26,632 bases of DNA, taken from assembly GCA_902477645.1 (NCBI GenBank), contig CABSIA010000026.1, forward strand, positions 1 to 26,632. The letters run 5' to 3'. Positions 1 to 7,128 of this stretch are shown here, piece by piece. Origin of the DNA: an uncultured Prevotella sp. (GTDB lineage Bacteria; Bacteroidota; Bacteroidia; Bacteroidales; Bacteroidaceae). The notes under the pieces were generated by a model that was given only the letters and a program-made list of their open reading frames with translations, ran no database searches and was not told the DNA's origin. Position numbers and translations under genes: made by a program. Numbering within the stretch: position 1 is the stretch's first letter; every line of letters begins with the position of its first letter.

Positions 1-36
1 ACAAACCAGTGTGCCTATTTGATAATTAACGCTTTT

Positions 37-129
37 GCCCTTACAGGGCGCATTTCTCACACCTTAATTGCGAACCCAGGGTGCCGCTTCGCTCTGCCCT
101 GGGCTAAGTGCTCGTTGCCCCTTCGGGGC
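37..129. repeat. Cluster of three short palindromic hairpins (REP-like)
   Basis: Three GC-rich palindromes stand in an AT-rich non-coding stretch. They are GCCC-ttaca-GGGC at 37-49, CCCAGGG pairing with CCCTGGG at 75-81 and 97-103, and GCCCC-ttc-GGGGC at 117-129. The middle one has an inner CTTCG segment. Repeated hairpins of this kind are common between Bacteroidales genes. Function is unknown; they could be dispersed REP-like repeats or the 3' end signal of a gene left of the window. A 70-codon frame crosses them but looks like a chance reading of the palindromes. Confidence 0.55.
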
Positions 130-361
130 GCACTGCTTGAGCTTAAATACTTGACAAGCTTTATGACCTGTATAACTATATGGAAAATACTTCTTTACAA
201 AATATTCTTATTCCCAGTATTTTTCTACTGAGCCGGTCTCTGGCTATAGTTTTTTGGCCGGGTAAAACTTTGTAAAGTAAAAATGTTCACGTTTTTCAGT
301 TTAATCTTTGGAAACTCTCTTTACCTTAAAACCTCAACGGAAGCTTAATGATGTTGAATAG

Positions 362-401
362 TATATTCTTGTCAAAGATAATATATCCTTGTCAAATATA
401 A
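362..401. repeat. 20-bp tandem direct repeat upstream of the ftsB promoter
   Basis: Positions 362-381 and 382-401 are two adjacent 20-bp copies that agree at 18 of 20 positions; each contains CTTGTCAAA. They lie about 40 bp upstream of the TACCTTTG box that should drive the division gene at 511. The position fits a paired activator or repressor site, but no protein can be named. The rest of 130-465 is AT-rich and shows nothing else recognisable. Confidence 0.45.
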
Positions 402-438
402 AAATTGTGAAACAGGCATGGATTTCATGGAAAAATAG

Positions 439-446
439 TACCTTTG
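439..446 (+). promoter_or_regulatory. Bacteroidetes -7 box for the ftsB-like gene
   Basis: TACCTTTG matches the Bacteroidetes -7 consensus TAnnTTTG exactly and lies 65 bp before the ATG at 511. No good TTTG is seen at the expected -33 distance. Confidence 0.55.
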
Positions 447-510
447 CCCAACAATATCAGAACAGGTGCCGGCATCAGCCACGGCACACATAAAAACCTT
501 AGACAAGACT

Positions 511-846
511 ATGGGCAAAAAACTTAATATATTCTGGAACATCCTCGCACGCTACAAATACGTGATAGTCATAGTGCTTGGAGTGCTGGTTGTGGGCTTT
601 CTCGACGACAACAGCTTTGTGCAGCGGGTTAAGTACGACCTGCAGATAGCCGACCTTAAAGAGCAGATAGCGGCCTACAACAGCCGCCATGAGCAAGATG
701 CCGAGGCACTGCACGAGCTGAAACGCAACCCCAAGACAATAGAGAAAATAGCCAGGGAGAAATATTTCATGAAGACCGACGATGAGGATGTCTTCGTGTT
801 GAGTGACGACATACAATTCACAGAACCAGATGAGACAACTGAATAA
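511..846 (+). CDS. ftsB: FtsB/DivIC-family septum formation initiator
   Basis: This 111-residue protein is a probable cell-division scaffold of the FtsB/DivIC family, which bridges periplasmic division proteins. A short cytoplasmic N-terminus is followed by one membrane segment at about residues 13-33 (YKYVIVIVLGVLVVGFL). A coiled coil then runs over about residues 42-75, and the family's characteristic segment follows (NPKTIEKIAREKYFMKTDDEDVFVL, about 77-100). The tail is acidic. The start is the ATG at 511 (MGKKLN); an earlier in-frame ATG at 466 would add 15 residues unlike the family. Its end overlaps the next gene by 17 bp, so the two are probably cotranscribed. The family assignment is firm; FtsB versus DivIC naming is arbitrary in Bacteroidetes. 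Confidence 0.85.
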   Translation: MGKKLNIFWNILARYKYVIVIVLGVLVVGFLDDNSFVQRVKYDLQIADLKEQIAAYNSRHEQDAEALHELKRNPKTIEKIAREKYFMKTDDEDVFVLSDDIQFTEPDETTE

Positions 847-1246
847 AATACAATCGGCAGTGTTCCTGCTCGGAGGCATGCTGATGGTGGCTGGAGCCGG
901 CAGCTACGTTGTGATGTGGCAGCAGGGCATAGTGTGCTGGATATTTCTTGTCGGGGCCGTAATGTTCAGCCTTATGCAGGCGATGCAAATTTACACAGGC
1001 ACAGACACCACCGTTAAGCGGCTGAAGGGCATACAGGGCATAGCCGGACTGCTGTTTGTGGTCTCGGGAGTGCTGATGGCAGACAGCCACTACGGTTTCT
1101 TTAAACCGATGTTCGACTCGGTGGCCGACTATATCGAGATTTTGTACAACAAGTGGGTTGTGCTCCTGCTTGTAGCCGCACTGCTCGAAGTGTACACCAC
1201 ACACCGCATAAGCCACGAATTATCAAAAAAAAATATAAAAGAGTAG
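830..1246 (+). CDS. Small four-helix integral membrane protein, unknown function
   Basis: This 138-residue protein has four hydrophobic segments, at about residues 9-28, 32-52, 70-88 and 110-128. They are separated by short polar loops, and the C-terminus is lysine-rich (SKKNIKE). No catalytic motif is visible. The ATG at 830 was chosen: an in-frame GTG at 803 would add nine residues but lies deeper inside ftsB. The 17-bp overlap with the division gene suggests translational coupling, and a role at the membrane linked to division or envelope growth is possible but unproven. I do not recognise a named family. Confidence 0.75.
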   Translation: MRQLNKIQSAVFLLGGMLMVAGAGSYVVMWQQGIVCWIFLVGAVMFSLMQAMQIYTGTDTTVKRLKGIQGIAGLLFVVSGVLMADSHYGFFKPMFDSVADYIEILYNKWVVLLLVAALLEVYTTHRISHELSKKNIKE

Positions 1247-1297
1247 CCGCTAATTATAAATAGCGCAAAAAATTTTCACCACATCATATAATGATGC

Positions 1298-1305
1298 TAT
1301 CTTTG
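1298..1305 (+). promoter_or_regulatory. -7 box for the DUF4369 lipoprotein gene
   Basis: TATCTTTG matches TAnnTTTG exactly and lies 53 bp before the ATG at 1358. A weak TTTTC-type element at about 1272-1276 is in the -33 region. Confidence 0.55.
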
Positions 1306-1357
1306 CATGGCCGGCTTTCTGCATAGACTGCCGCCACAAGTTATGAAAATCAACGAT

Positions 1358-2134
1358 ATGAACAAGATATTATATGCCGCGCTCGCTATATTGAGCCTCT
1401 CGTCGTGTGCCAGCTCCTTTAATATAGAAGGAGTGACAAACGTTTCAAACCTCGATGGCAGGAAACTGTATCTCAAGGTTTTTGCCGACACGTCTTTCGT
1501 CGTCCTCGACTCGTGCGACGTTCTGCACGGGCGGTTCCGCTTCTCAGGCTCGTTAGACAGCGTCAGGGTGGCAAACATATTCATGGACGATATACCGGCT
1601 CTGCCAATAGTGCTTGAGAGCGGCGACATAAATGTAAATATCGACAACCTGCAGCAGTCTGTAACCGGAACTCCGCTCAATGAGGCTCTGACCGGATTTA
1701 TGGCCGAATACAACAAACTTACAAGTGCGAGCGCCGACCTTGTGCACCGTCACGATCAGGCCATTATGGATGGCAAGGATATGGATGCCGTAATAGCGCA
1801 ATTGCAGGCCGAGGACATTGAGATTAATGAGAAAATGGACAAACTCGTCACAAAATTCGTCGAGGAGAATATGGACAATGTGCTCGGGCCGTGGATTTTC
1901 ATGAACACCTGCACAAGCAAATATCAGTTCCCGATGCTTGACCCGTGGGTTGAGGACATAATGAGCAAGGCAACCGAGAAATTCAAAAACGACCCGTTGG
2001 TGAGGGAATACTACGAGAAGGCACAGGAAAATCAGGAGATTATGAACGGCATGAAAGACGTTCAGCCATCGCAGCCCACGGCTCCCGTGCCCGCCGCTCC
2101 TACACCAAACGAGCTGGCTGAGCCTGCAAAATAG
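1358..2134 (+). CDS. DUF4369 domain lipoprotein
   Basis: This is a 258-residue lipoprotein with a signal peptide and lipobox ending at Cys17 (SLSSC). Residues of about 20-110 resemble DUF4369, the beta-rich N-terminal domain often fused to a TlpA/AhpC-type thioredoxin domain in Bacteroidetes. Cues are GRKLYLKVF, the LDSCDV segment, GRFRFSGS and the LVLESGD-like strand. Here no CxxC thioredoxin domain follows; instead there is a charged helical segment (about 115-225) and a Pro/Ala-rich tail. It is therefore a short member and not itself a disulfide oxidoreductase. The start at 1358 puts the lipobox at a normal distance; the upstream ATG at 1307 lies only a few bases after the -7 box and would spoil the signal peptide. 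pyrC follows after 16 bp. Confidence 0.75.
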   Translation: MNKILYAALAILSLSSCASSFNIEGVTNVSNLDGRKLYLKVFADTSFVVLDSCDVLHGRFRFSGSLDSVRVANIFMDDIPALPIVLESGDINVNIDNLQQSVTGTPLNEALTGFMAEYNKLTSASADLVHRHDQAIMDGKDMDAVIAQLQAEDIEINEKMDKLVTKFVEENMDNVLGPWIFMNTCTSKYQFPMLDPWVEDIMSKATEKFKNDPLVREYYEKAQENQEIMNGMKDVQPSQPTAPVPAAPTPNELAEPAK

Positions 2135-2150
2135 AAAACACTGTCAAATC

Positions 2151-3494
2151 ATGACTAAAACGATAATTGAGAACGGCCGTATAGTCAATGAGAACTCCAT
2201 ATTCAACGGATATATTGTCATAGACAACGGCATAATAGAAAGTATCGGACAAGGTGAGGCACCCCGTGGAAACTGCTATGAGAAAGTAGATGCCGCGGGG
2301 TGTCTCGTTTTGCCTGGCATCATCGATGACCACGTACATTTCCGTGAGCCGGGACTTACGCAGAAGGCCGACATCCATAGCGAGTCGATGGCGGCGGCAG
2401 CCGGCGGAGTAACGTCGTATCTCGAAATGCCCAACACCGTTCCGCAGACAACCACACTTGAGGCTGTGACCGAAAAACAGCGGCTGGCACAGCAGAAAAG
2501 CGTAGTAAACTACGCCTTCTTTCTTGGCGCCACAAACGACAATGCTGATATTTTCGACTCTGCCGACTGGAATGTTATTCCTGGAATAAAGCTGTTTATG
2601 GGCTCAAGCACCGGCAACATGCTCGTGGACAAATACGGCTCGCTGCTCCGCATTTTCCAGAAAGCCGCGGAGCTGGGAGTTCCCCTGATGACACATTGCG
2701 AGGACACCGACACCATAAACCACAACATGGCGCAGATGAAAAAAGTCTATGGCGACGACCCCGACGTGATGCTGCATCCGCTGATACGCTCGGAGGAGGC
2801 ATGCTTTGAGTCGGCTGCCCTTGCCGCAGGTTTGGCGCGCCAGTTCGGAACACGTCTGCACATAGCCCACGTAAGCACAGAGAAAGAGCTGTCGCTGTCA
2901 GCACCGAACATAACCCTTGAGGCTACCGTGGCACACCTTTTTTTCAGCAGTGCAGACTATGCCGCAAAGGGCGCCTTGATAAAGTGCAATCCCGCCATAA
3001 AGAGGCCTGAGGACCGTGAGGCGTTGAGAAAAGCGATAGCCGACGGCACAATCTCGGTTGTAGGCACCGACCATGCGCCGCATCTTCTGTCTGACAAACA
3101 GGGCGGAGCGGCAAAAGCAACGTCGGGAATGCCTATGGTGCAGTTCTCGCTCGTCACAATGCTTGAGCTTGTCGACAAGGGTGTAATCTCCGTAGAGCGT
3201 CTTGTGGAGCTGATGTGCCATAATCCTGCAAAACTGTTCGGCATCGACCGCCGTGGCTTCCTGCGCCCTGGCTATCATGCCGACATAACTATTGTGGGAA
3301 AGGACAAGTCATGGACATTGGACAAAGACTGCATACAGAGCAAGTGCAAATGGAGCCCTATGGAGGGGCACACGTTTGACTGGAGCGTGAGACGGACAAT
3401 ATGCAACGGACAGACCGTTTATGCCGGCGGAAAGATTAATGCCGGCGTGCGTGGGCAACAACTGCTTTTCAGACAAAATGATAATTCATTATGA
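2151..3494 (+). CDS. pyrC: Dihydroorotase
   Basis: This 447-residue amidohydrolase interconverts N-carbamoyl-aspartate and dihydroorotate in pyrimidine synthesis, in the cytoplasm. Visible metal-site motifs are DHVHFREPG (His61, His63) with the dihydroorotase-type FREPG, GIKLFMGSS (Lys147, the likely carbamylated lysine by comparison with animal CAD), THCED (His182), HIAHVST (His237 and His240) and GTDHAPH (Asp307). The length fits the multifunctional/CAD-like class rather than the ~350-residue E. coli class. The start at 2151 follows the upstream stop by 16 bp. The 3' end overlaps the next gene by 17 bp. All key residues are present, so an active enzyme is expected. Confidence 0.95.
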   Translation: MTKTIIENGRIVNENSIFNGYIVIDNGIIESIGQGEAPRGNCYEKVDAAGCLVLPGIIDDHVHFREPGLTQKADIHSESMAAAAGGVTSYLEMPNTVPQTTTLEAVTEKQRLAQQKSVVNYAFFLGATNDNADIFDSADWNVIPGIKLFMGSSTGNMLVDKYGSLLRIFQKAAELGVPLMTHCEDTDTINHNMAQMKKVYGDDPDVMLHPLIRSEEACFESAALAAGLARQFGTRLHIAHVSTEKELSLSAPNITLEATVAHLFFSSADYAAKGALIKCNPAIKRPEDREALRKAIADGTISVVGTDHAPHLLSDKQGGAAKATSGMPMVQFSLVTMLELVDKGVISVERLVELMCHNPAKLFGIDRRGFLRPGYHADITIVGKDKSWTLDKDCIQSKCKWSPMEGHTFDWSVRRTICNGQTVYAGGKINAGVRGQQLLFRQNDNSL

Positions 3495-4275
3495 TATCGG
3501 CGACGTTGCCGAATACATAAACTGGTTGTATTTTTTCCATGCATGGGGACTCACGGGAAAGCCCGAGACGGAGAAAATGCGGCTTAGGGCTGAGGCTGAG
3601 GAGATGCTCGGGCAATGGAGCGGCAGGTACCGTACCCATGCCTTAGCCGTTATAGCCGACGCCAATTCAGATGGCGACGACATCATTGCCAATGGGGTTA
3701 GAATACCTTTTCTCAGACAGCAGGAACCTTCTGAGCCGGGACAGCCCTGCCTGTGTCTTGCCGACTTTGTCCGCCCTGCCTCTATGGGCATAGCCGACAA
3801 AATTGGGCTTTTCGCCACAACGGTGGATGAAGAGGCGGTAAAAAACAGCTCTGCCGACTGCTATTCGGCTCTGATGGCACAGACACTTGCCGACCGTCTT
3901 GCCGAGGCTGCAGCCGAGAAACTTCATCAACAGGTGAGAACCAGAATTTGGGGATATGTCCCCAACGAGAACCTGTCTGTCGGGGATTTGCTCAGCGGAC
4001 GTTATCAGGGCATTAGGCCTGCCGTCGGATATCCGTCAATGCCCGATACAGGCATAAACTTTGTGCTCGACTCCATTATCGGCTTACAGCAAATAGGAAT
4101 ACGCCTTACCGAAAGCGGAATGATGATACCTCACGCATCGGTCTCGGGACTGATGCTCTCACACCCCGAGGCACGGTATTTTGACATAGGAACAGTTGGC
4201 GACGACCAGCTTGAGGACTATGCCAGGCGGCGTGGACTGCCTGTGGAGACAATAAGAAAATTCGTAAAACAATGA
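3478..4275 (+). CDS. Stand-alone cobalamin-dependent methionine synthase activation domain protein
   Basis: This 265-residue protein matches the C-terminal AdoMet-binding reactivation domain of MetH, which re-methylates oxidised cobalamin. Landmarks are the helix ALADRLAEA-like segment (residues 136-146, TLADRLAEAAAEKLHQQVR), the AdoMet-binding R-x-x-x-G-Y motif in IRPAVGYPSMPD (179-190), and the C-terminal MIPHASVSGLMLSHPEA (216-232) followed by GxVGxDQLEDYA. The homocysteine, folate and cobalamin-binding modules are absent, so it must act in trans on a MetH core encoded elsewhere. The ATG at 3478 gives the overlap with pyrC; the in-frame ATG at 3421 would add 19 residues deep within pyrC. 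Its stop overlaps the next start (ATGA), implying coupled translation. Confidence 0.88.
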   Translation: MIIHYDIGDVAEYINWLYFFHAWGLTGKPETEKMRLRAEAEEMLGQWSGRYRTHALAVIADANSDGDDIIANGVRIPFLRQQEPSEPGQPCLCLADFVRPASMGIADKIGLFATTVDEEAVKNSSADCYSALMAQTLADRLAEAAAEKLHQQVRTRIWGYVPNENLSVGDLLSGRYQGIRPAVGYPSMPDTGINFVLDSIIGLQQIGIRLTESGMMIPHASVSGLMLSHPEARYFDIGTVGDDQLEDYARRRGLPVETIRKFVKQ

Positions 4276-5438
4276 TAGCACGCATCATCATACCGATATT
4301 ACTGGCAATAGTGTTGCCCGACATTTATATTGACGTACACTGCCTGCGCCGCTGTTTCCGCCGCAGGTGGTGGCTGCGCCTGCTGTGGTGGTTTCCCACT
4401 GCGGCTATGGTGGCTTACAGTGTCGCCATTGCGTCTACCCGCAATTTCGTGCCCGACGAGATAATGTTTGTCAATGTCTATTTCATGCTCGTCGGTCTTG
4501 TTGTAGTGCCCAAAGCCCTTTTTGCGGTCTTCTCGTCCGTAGGGCTGCTTTGCTGCCGGCTGACGCACCGCCGGCGCAACTGGGGCAATCTGCTGTGGCT
4601 GCCGTTCGCATTGGGTGCAGTTTATGTCATAATGTACGGATTTGTTGTAGGTTTTGGAAAACTCGAGGTAAAACATGTCGATATCTATTCGCATGACTTG
4701 CCCAAAACTTTCGATGGATATAAAATAGTGCATATCTCCGATGCCCATGTGGGCAGTTTCAGCTACGACAACATGGCTCTGTTTGAGCGTGATGTTGACA
4801 GCATACTTGCGCAAAAGGCTGATATGGTGGTGTTTACTGGAGATATGCAGAACATGAAACCGTCTGAAATCTATCCGGTCGCAGGTCTGCTCTCAAAGAT
4901 AAAGGCAAAAGACGGCGTGTTCTCTGTTTTGGGAAACCATGATTATGGCGTGTATACCGATGCTGCGGAAAAGGAGCGTTTGGCTTATACTTTGGAGACT
5001 GTGGAACAGCAGAAAAGAGCCGGATGGCAAGTCTTGAGAAACATGCACCGTACGGTTAGGCGTGGCAGCGACTCTATTGTCGTAGCCGGAACTGAGAACG
5101 GCGGCAAAAAGCCTGATTCCGAAATGGCTGACGTTGGCAAGGCGTTGCAAGGCGTTGATAAGGATGCTTTCGTCATAATGCTGCAGCACGACCCGATAGT
5201 CTGGCGCAAGAAGATAGTTCCCGACGGCAGGGCTCAGCTTACTTTGAGCGGGCATACACATGCCGGACAAGTGTCGCTGTTTGGACTGCGTCCAACAATG
5301 CTTGTCGGTAACGAGGACTATGGGCTTTACCGGCAGGGACGTCAGCAGCTGTATGTCACGTCAGGAATTGGAGGCCTGCTTGCCATGAGGTTTGGCGCGT
5401 CTGCCGAAATTGCAGTAATAACTTTGCATAAAAAATAA
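4272..5438 (+). CDS. Membrane-anchored metallophosphoesterase (YkuE-like)
   Basis: This 388-residue calcineurin-like phosphoesterase has an N-terminal membrane domain of about four hydrophobic segments (roughly residues 4-20, 36-54, 67-95 and 108-128). The dinuclear-metal catalytic domain shows all expected motifs: SDAHVG (Asp157, His159), FTGDMQ (Asp191), GNHDYG (Asn222-His223), LQHDP near residue 300, and SGHTHAGQ. YkuE-type relatives act on phosphate esters, some near or in envelope lipids, but the substrate cannot be read from sequence. The start overlaps the MetH activation gene by 4 bp. A PlsC-type acyltransferase follows after 16 bp, which fits a link to phospholipid metabolism, though this is weak inference. 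Confidence 0.88.
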   Translation: MIARIIIPILLAIVLPDIYIDVHCLRRCFRRRWWLRLLWWFPTAAMVAYSVAIASTRNFVPDEIMFVNVYFMLVGLVVVPKALFAVFSSVGLLCCRLTHRRRNWGNLLWLPFALGAVYVIMYGFVVGFGKLEVKHVDIYSHDLPKTFDGYKIVHISDAHVGSFSYDNMALFERDVDSILAQKADMVVFTGDMQNMKPSEIYPVAGLLSKIKAKDGVFSVLGNHDYGVYTDAAEKERLAYTLETVEQQKRAGWQVLRNMHRTVRRGSDSIVVAGTENGGKKPDSEMADVGKALQGVDKDAFVIMLQHDPIVWRKKIVPDGRAQLTLSGHTHAGQVSLFGLRPTMLVGNEDYGLYRQGRQQLYVTSGIGGLLAMRFGASAEIAVITLHKK

Positions 5439-5454
5439 ACATTGGGCTAACTAT

Positions 5455-6213
5455 ATGAAATACTTATACAGACTTTATCAGCTTCTTGTGGCATTGCCGA
5501 TATTCCTGTTGGCATCCATATTGACATCTCTCGTCACAATTTTGGGGTGTTGGCTTGGCAACGGACATTTCTGGGGCTATTATCCCGGCAAGCTGTGGTC
5601 GTGGCTGACGATAAGACTTTTCCTCTTGCCTGTAAAAGTTAAGGGACGTGAGAATTTGGATAAGAGCCAGTCATACGTGTTTGTGAGCAACCATCAGGGC
5701 GCATTCGACATATTTCTTATCTATGGCTTCCTTGGCCGCAACTTCAAGTGGATGATGAAACGCCAGATTCGTCAGATACCTTTTGTAGGCATGGCTTGTG
5801 AGTATTCTCATCAGATATTTGTCGACAAACGTGGGCCAAGCAAGATTAAGGAAACTTACGACAAGGCACGTGAGACGCTGAGCGGAGGCATGTCGGTGGT
5901 CGTTTTCCCAGAGGGCGCGCGTACCTTTACAGGCCACATGGGGGTGTTCAAACGTGGAGCTTTCATGCTTGCCGACGAGTTGCAGCTGCCAGTGGTGCCG
6001 CTAACCATCAACGGCTCATTTAATGTCATGCCCCGTATGCGCGACTTCCGTTGGGTGACTTGGCATCCGCTGAGACTGACCATCCACGAGCCGATATATC
6101 CGATAGGGCAGGGTAAGGAAAATGTTGTCAATGTGGAGCAGAAAAGCTATGAGGTTGTGATGGCAGCTCTCGATAAAGAATATCAGGGGTTTGTGGAGAA
6201 CCCGGACCAGTGA
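5455..6213 (+). CDS. plsC: 1-acyl-sn-glycerol-3-phosphate acyltransferase (PlsC family)
   Basis: This 252-residue protein transfers an acyl chain to lysophosphatidate at the inner membrane, making phosphatidate for phospholipid synthesis. An N-terminal hydrophobic segment (about residues 10-35) anchors it. The catalytic NHxxxxD motif is NHQGAFD (79-85), the substrate-binding FPEG is at 151-154 (VVVFPEGARTFTG), and a late block VVPLTINGS is also typical. Size is normal for the family. Bacteroidetes encode several PlsC-like proteins, some acylating lyso-ornithine or aminolipids, so the exact acceptor is uncertain. It ends a run of closely spaced plus-strand genes starting at 1358. Confidence 0.88.
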   Translation: MKYLYRLYQLLVALPIFLLASILTSLVTILGCWLGNGHFWGYYPGKLWSWLTIRLFLLPVKVKGRENLDKSQSYVFVSNHQGAFDIFLIYGFLGRNFKWMMKRQIRQIPFVGMACEYSHQIFVDKRGPSKIKETYDKARETLSGGMSVVVFPEGARTFTGHMGVFKRGAFMLADELQLPVVPLTINGSFNVMPRMRDFRWVTWHPLRLTIHEPIYPIGQGKENVVNVEQKSYEVVMAALDKEYQGFVENPDQ

Positions 6214-6308
6214 TTTTTCCAGGTGGGCTCTGTAAATTAACGTTGTCAAATTTTTAATTTTTAACGGTGGTAATTTTTAGACCCCGCCTTTAATCAAAAA
6301 AAAACATG

Positions 6309-6324
6309 CTCTGCTTTTGCAGAG
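6309..6324 (+). promoter_or_regulatory. Perfect 6-bp palindromic hairpin overlapping the -33 element
   Basis: CTCTGC-tttt-GCAGAG forms a perfect stem with a T4 loop at 6309-6324. The TTTG of the -33 element (6316-6319) is inside it. It could be an operator for the downstream gene, or part of the end signal of plsC; no T run follows it on the plus strand. Confidence 0.4.
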
Positions 6325-6346
6325 TTACAGAATTTGTGTATATTTG
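6316..6346 (+). promoter_or_regulatory. Consensus -33/-7 promoter for the polyprenol-phosphate mannosyltransferase gene
   Basis: TTTG at 6316-6319 and TATATTTG at 6339-6346 are separated by 19 bp, an exact match to the Bacteroidetes housekeeping promoter. The start codon at 6369 is 22 bp downstream. Confidence 0.75.
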
Positions 6347-6368
6347 CAGAAACTAAAAATAACTGACC

Positions 6369-7118
6369 ATGCAAGAAAGTGATTCTTTAGTCATTATTCC
6401 TACCTACAACGAAAAGGAGAATATTGAAAAGATTATATGTGCCATTTTTAACTTGGAGAAAAGTTTCCATATACTCATAATCGACGACAACAGCCCCGAC
6501 CATACGGGCGACATCGTCGAGCGGCTTATCGAGGGGCAATACAAAGACCGCCTGTTTATCGTTCACAGAGCGGGCAAGCTCGGACTCGGTACTGCATATA
6601 TTACAGGTTTCAAATGGGCTGTCGAGCGTGGCTACGACTATATATTCGAGATGGATGCCGACTTCAGCCACGACCCCAACGACCTTCCGCGCCTCTATTC
6701 CGCTTGCCACGATGAGGGCTACGACTTGGCCATCGGCAGCCGTTATGTCAGCGGAGTGAATGTTGTGAACTGGCCCATCGGGCGTGTGCTGATGAGTTAT
6801 TTCGCATCCCAGTACGTCAGGCTCGTCACAGGCTTTAAGGTTCACGACACCACTGCCGGATTTAAATGCTACAAGCGACGGGTGCTTGAGACAATACCTC
6901 TTGACGAGGTTCGTTTTAAGGGCTACGGTTTCCAGATAGAGATGAAGTTCACCGCCTACAAGATAGGATTTAAGATTAAGGAGGTACCTGTTATATTCGT
7001 CAACCGCCGTGAGGGTGTCAGTAAAATGAGTGGCGGCATCTTCGGCGAGGCTTTCTTCGGGGTTATGAGACTGCGGCTTGACGGATGGTTCCGGAAATAT
7101 CCCTCATTACCTGCATAA
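6369..7118 (+). CDS. Polyprenol monophosphomannose synthase (GT2)
   Basis: This 249-residue family 2 glycosyltransferase resembles dolichol/polyprenol-phosphate mannose synthases, which move mannose from GDP-mannose to a lipid carrier on the cytoplasmic face. The N-terminal nucleotide-binding block is VIIPTYNEKENI (8-19), followed by DDNSPDHTGD (39-48) and the metal-binding DxD in EMDADFSHDP (Asp96, Asp98). KLGLGTAYITGF (70-81) is also typical. There is no C-terminal GtrA-like membrane domain, so it is a soluble or peripheral enzyme. In Bacteroidetes, mannosyl-phospholipid could feed protein O-glycosylation or surface glycans. A consensus promoter precedes it, and mfd follows within 10 bp, probably in the same transcript. 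Confidence 0.88.
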   Translation: MQESDSLVIIPTYNEKENIEKIICAIFNLEKSFHILIIDDNSPDHTGDIVERLIEGQYKDRLFIVHRAGKLGLGTAYITGFKWAVERGYDYIFEMDADFSHDPNDLPRLYSACHDEGYDLAIGSRYVSGVNVVNWPIGRVLMSYFASQYVRLVTGFKVHDTTAGFKCYKRRVLETIPLDEVRFKGYGFQIEMKFTAYKIGFKIKEVPVIFVNRREGVSKMSGGIFGEAFFGVMRLRLDGWFRKYPSLPA

Positions 7119-7128
7119 TTCAGAACAG

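Noticed and set aside
19..231. 70-codon plus-strand open frame at the left edge
   Set aside because: It runs through three palindromic hairpins, has no family likeness and no promoter; its sequence reads as translated repeat.
466..510. Upstream ATG giving a longer division protein
   Set aside because: The extra 15 residues precede the conserved MGKKLN start and begin only 20 bp after the -7 box.
7078..7128. TTG start for mfd overlapping the mannosyltransferase gene
   Set aside because: The ATG at 7129 lies just after the upstream stop and gives a normal N-terminus.
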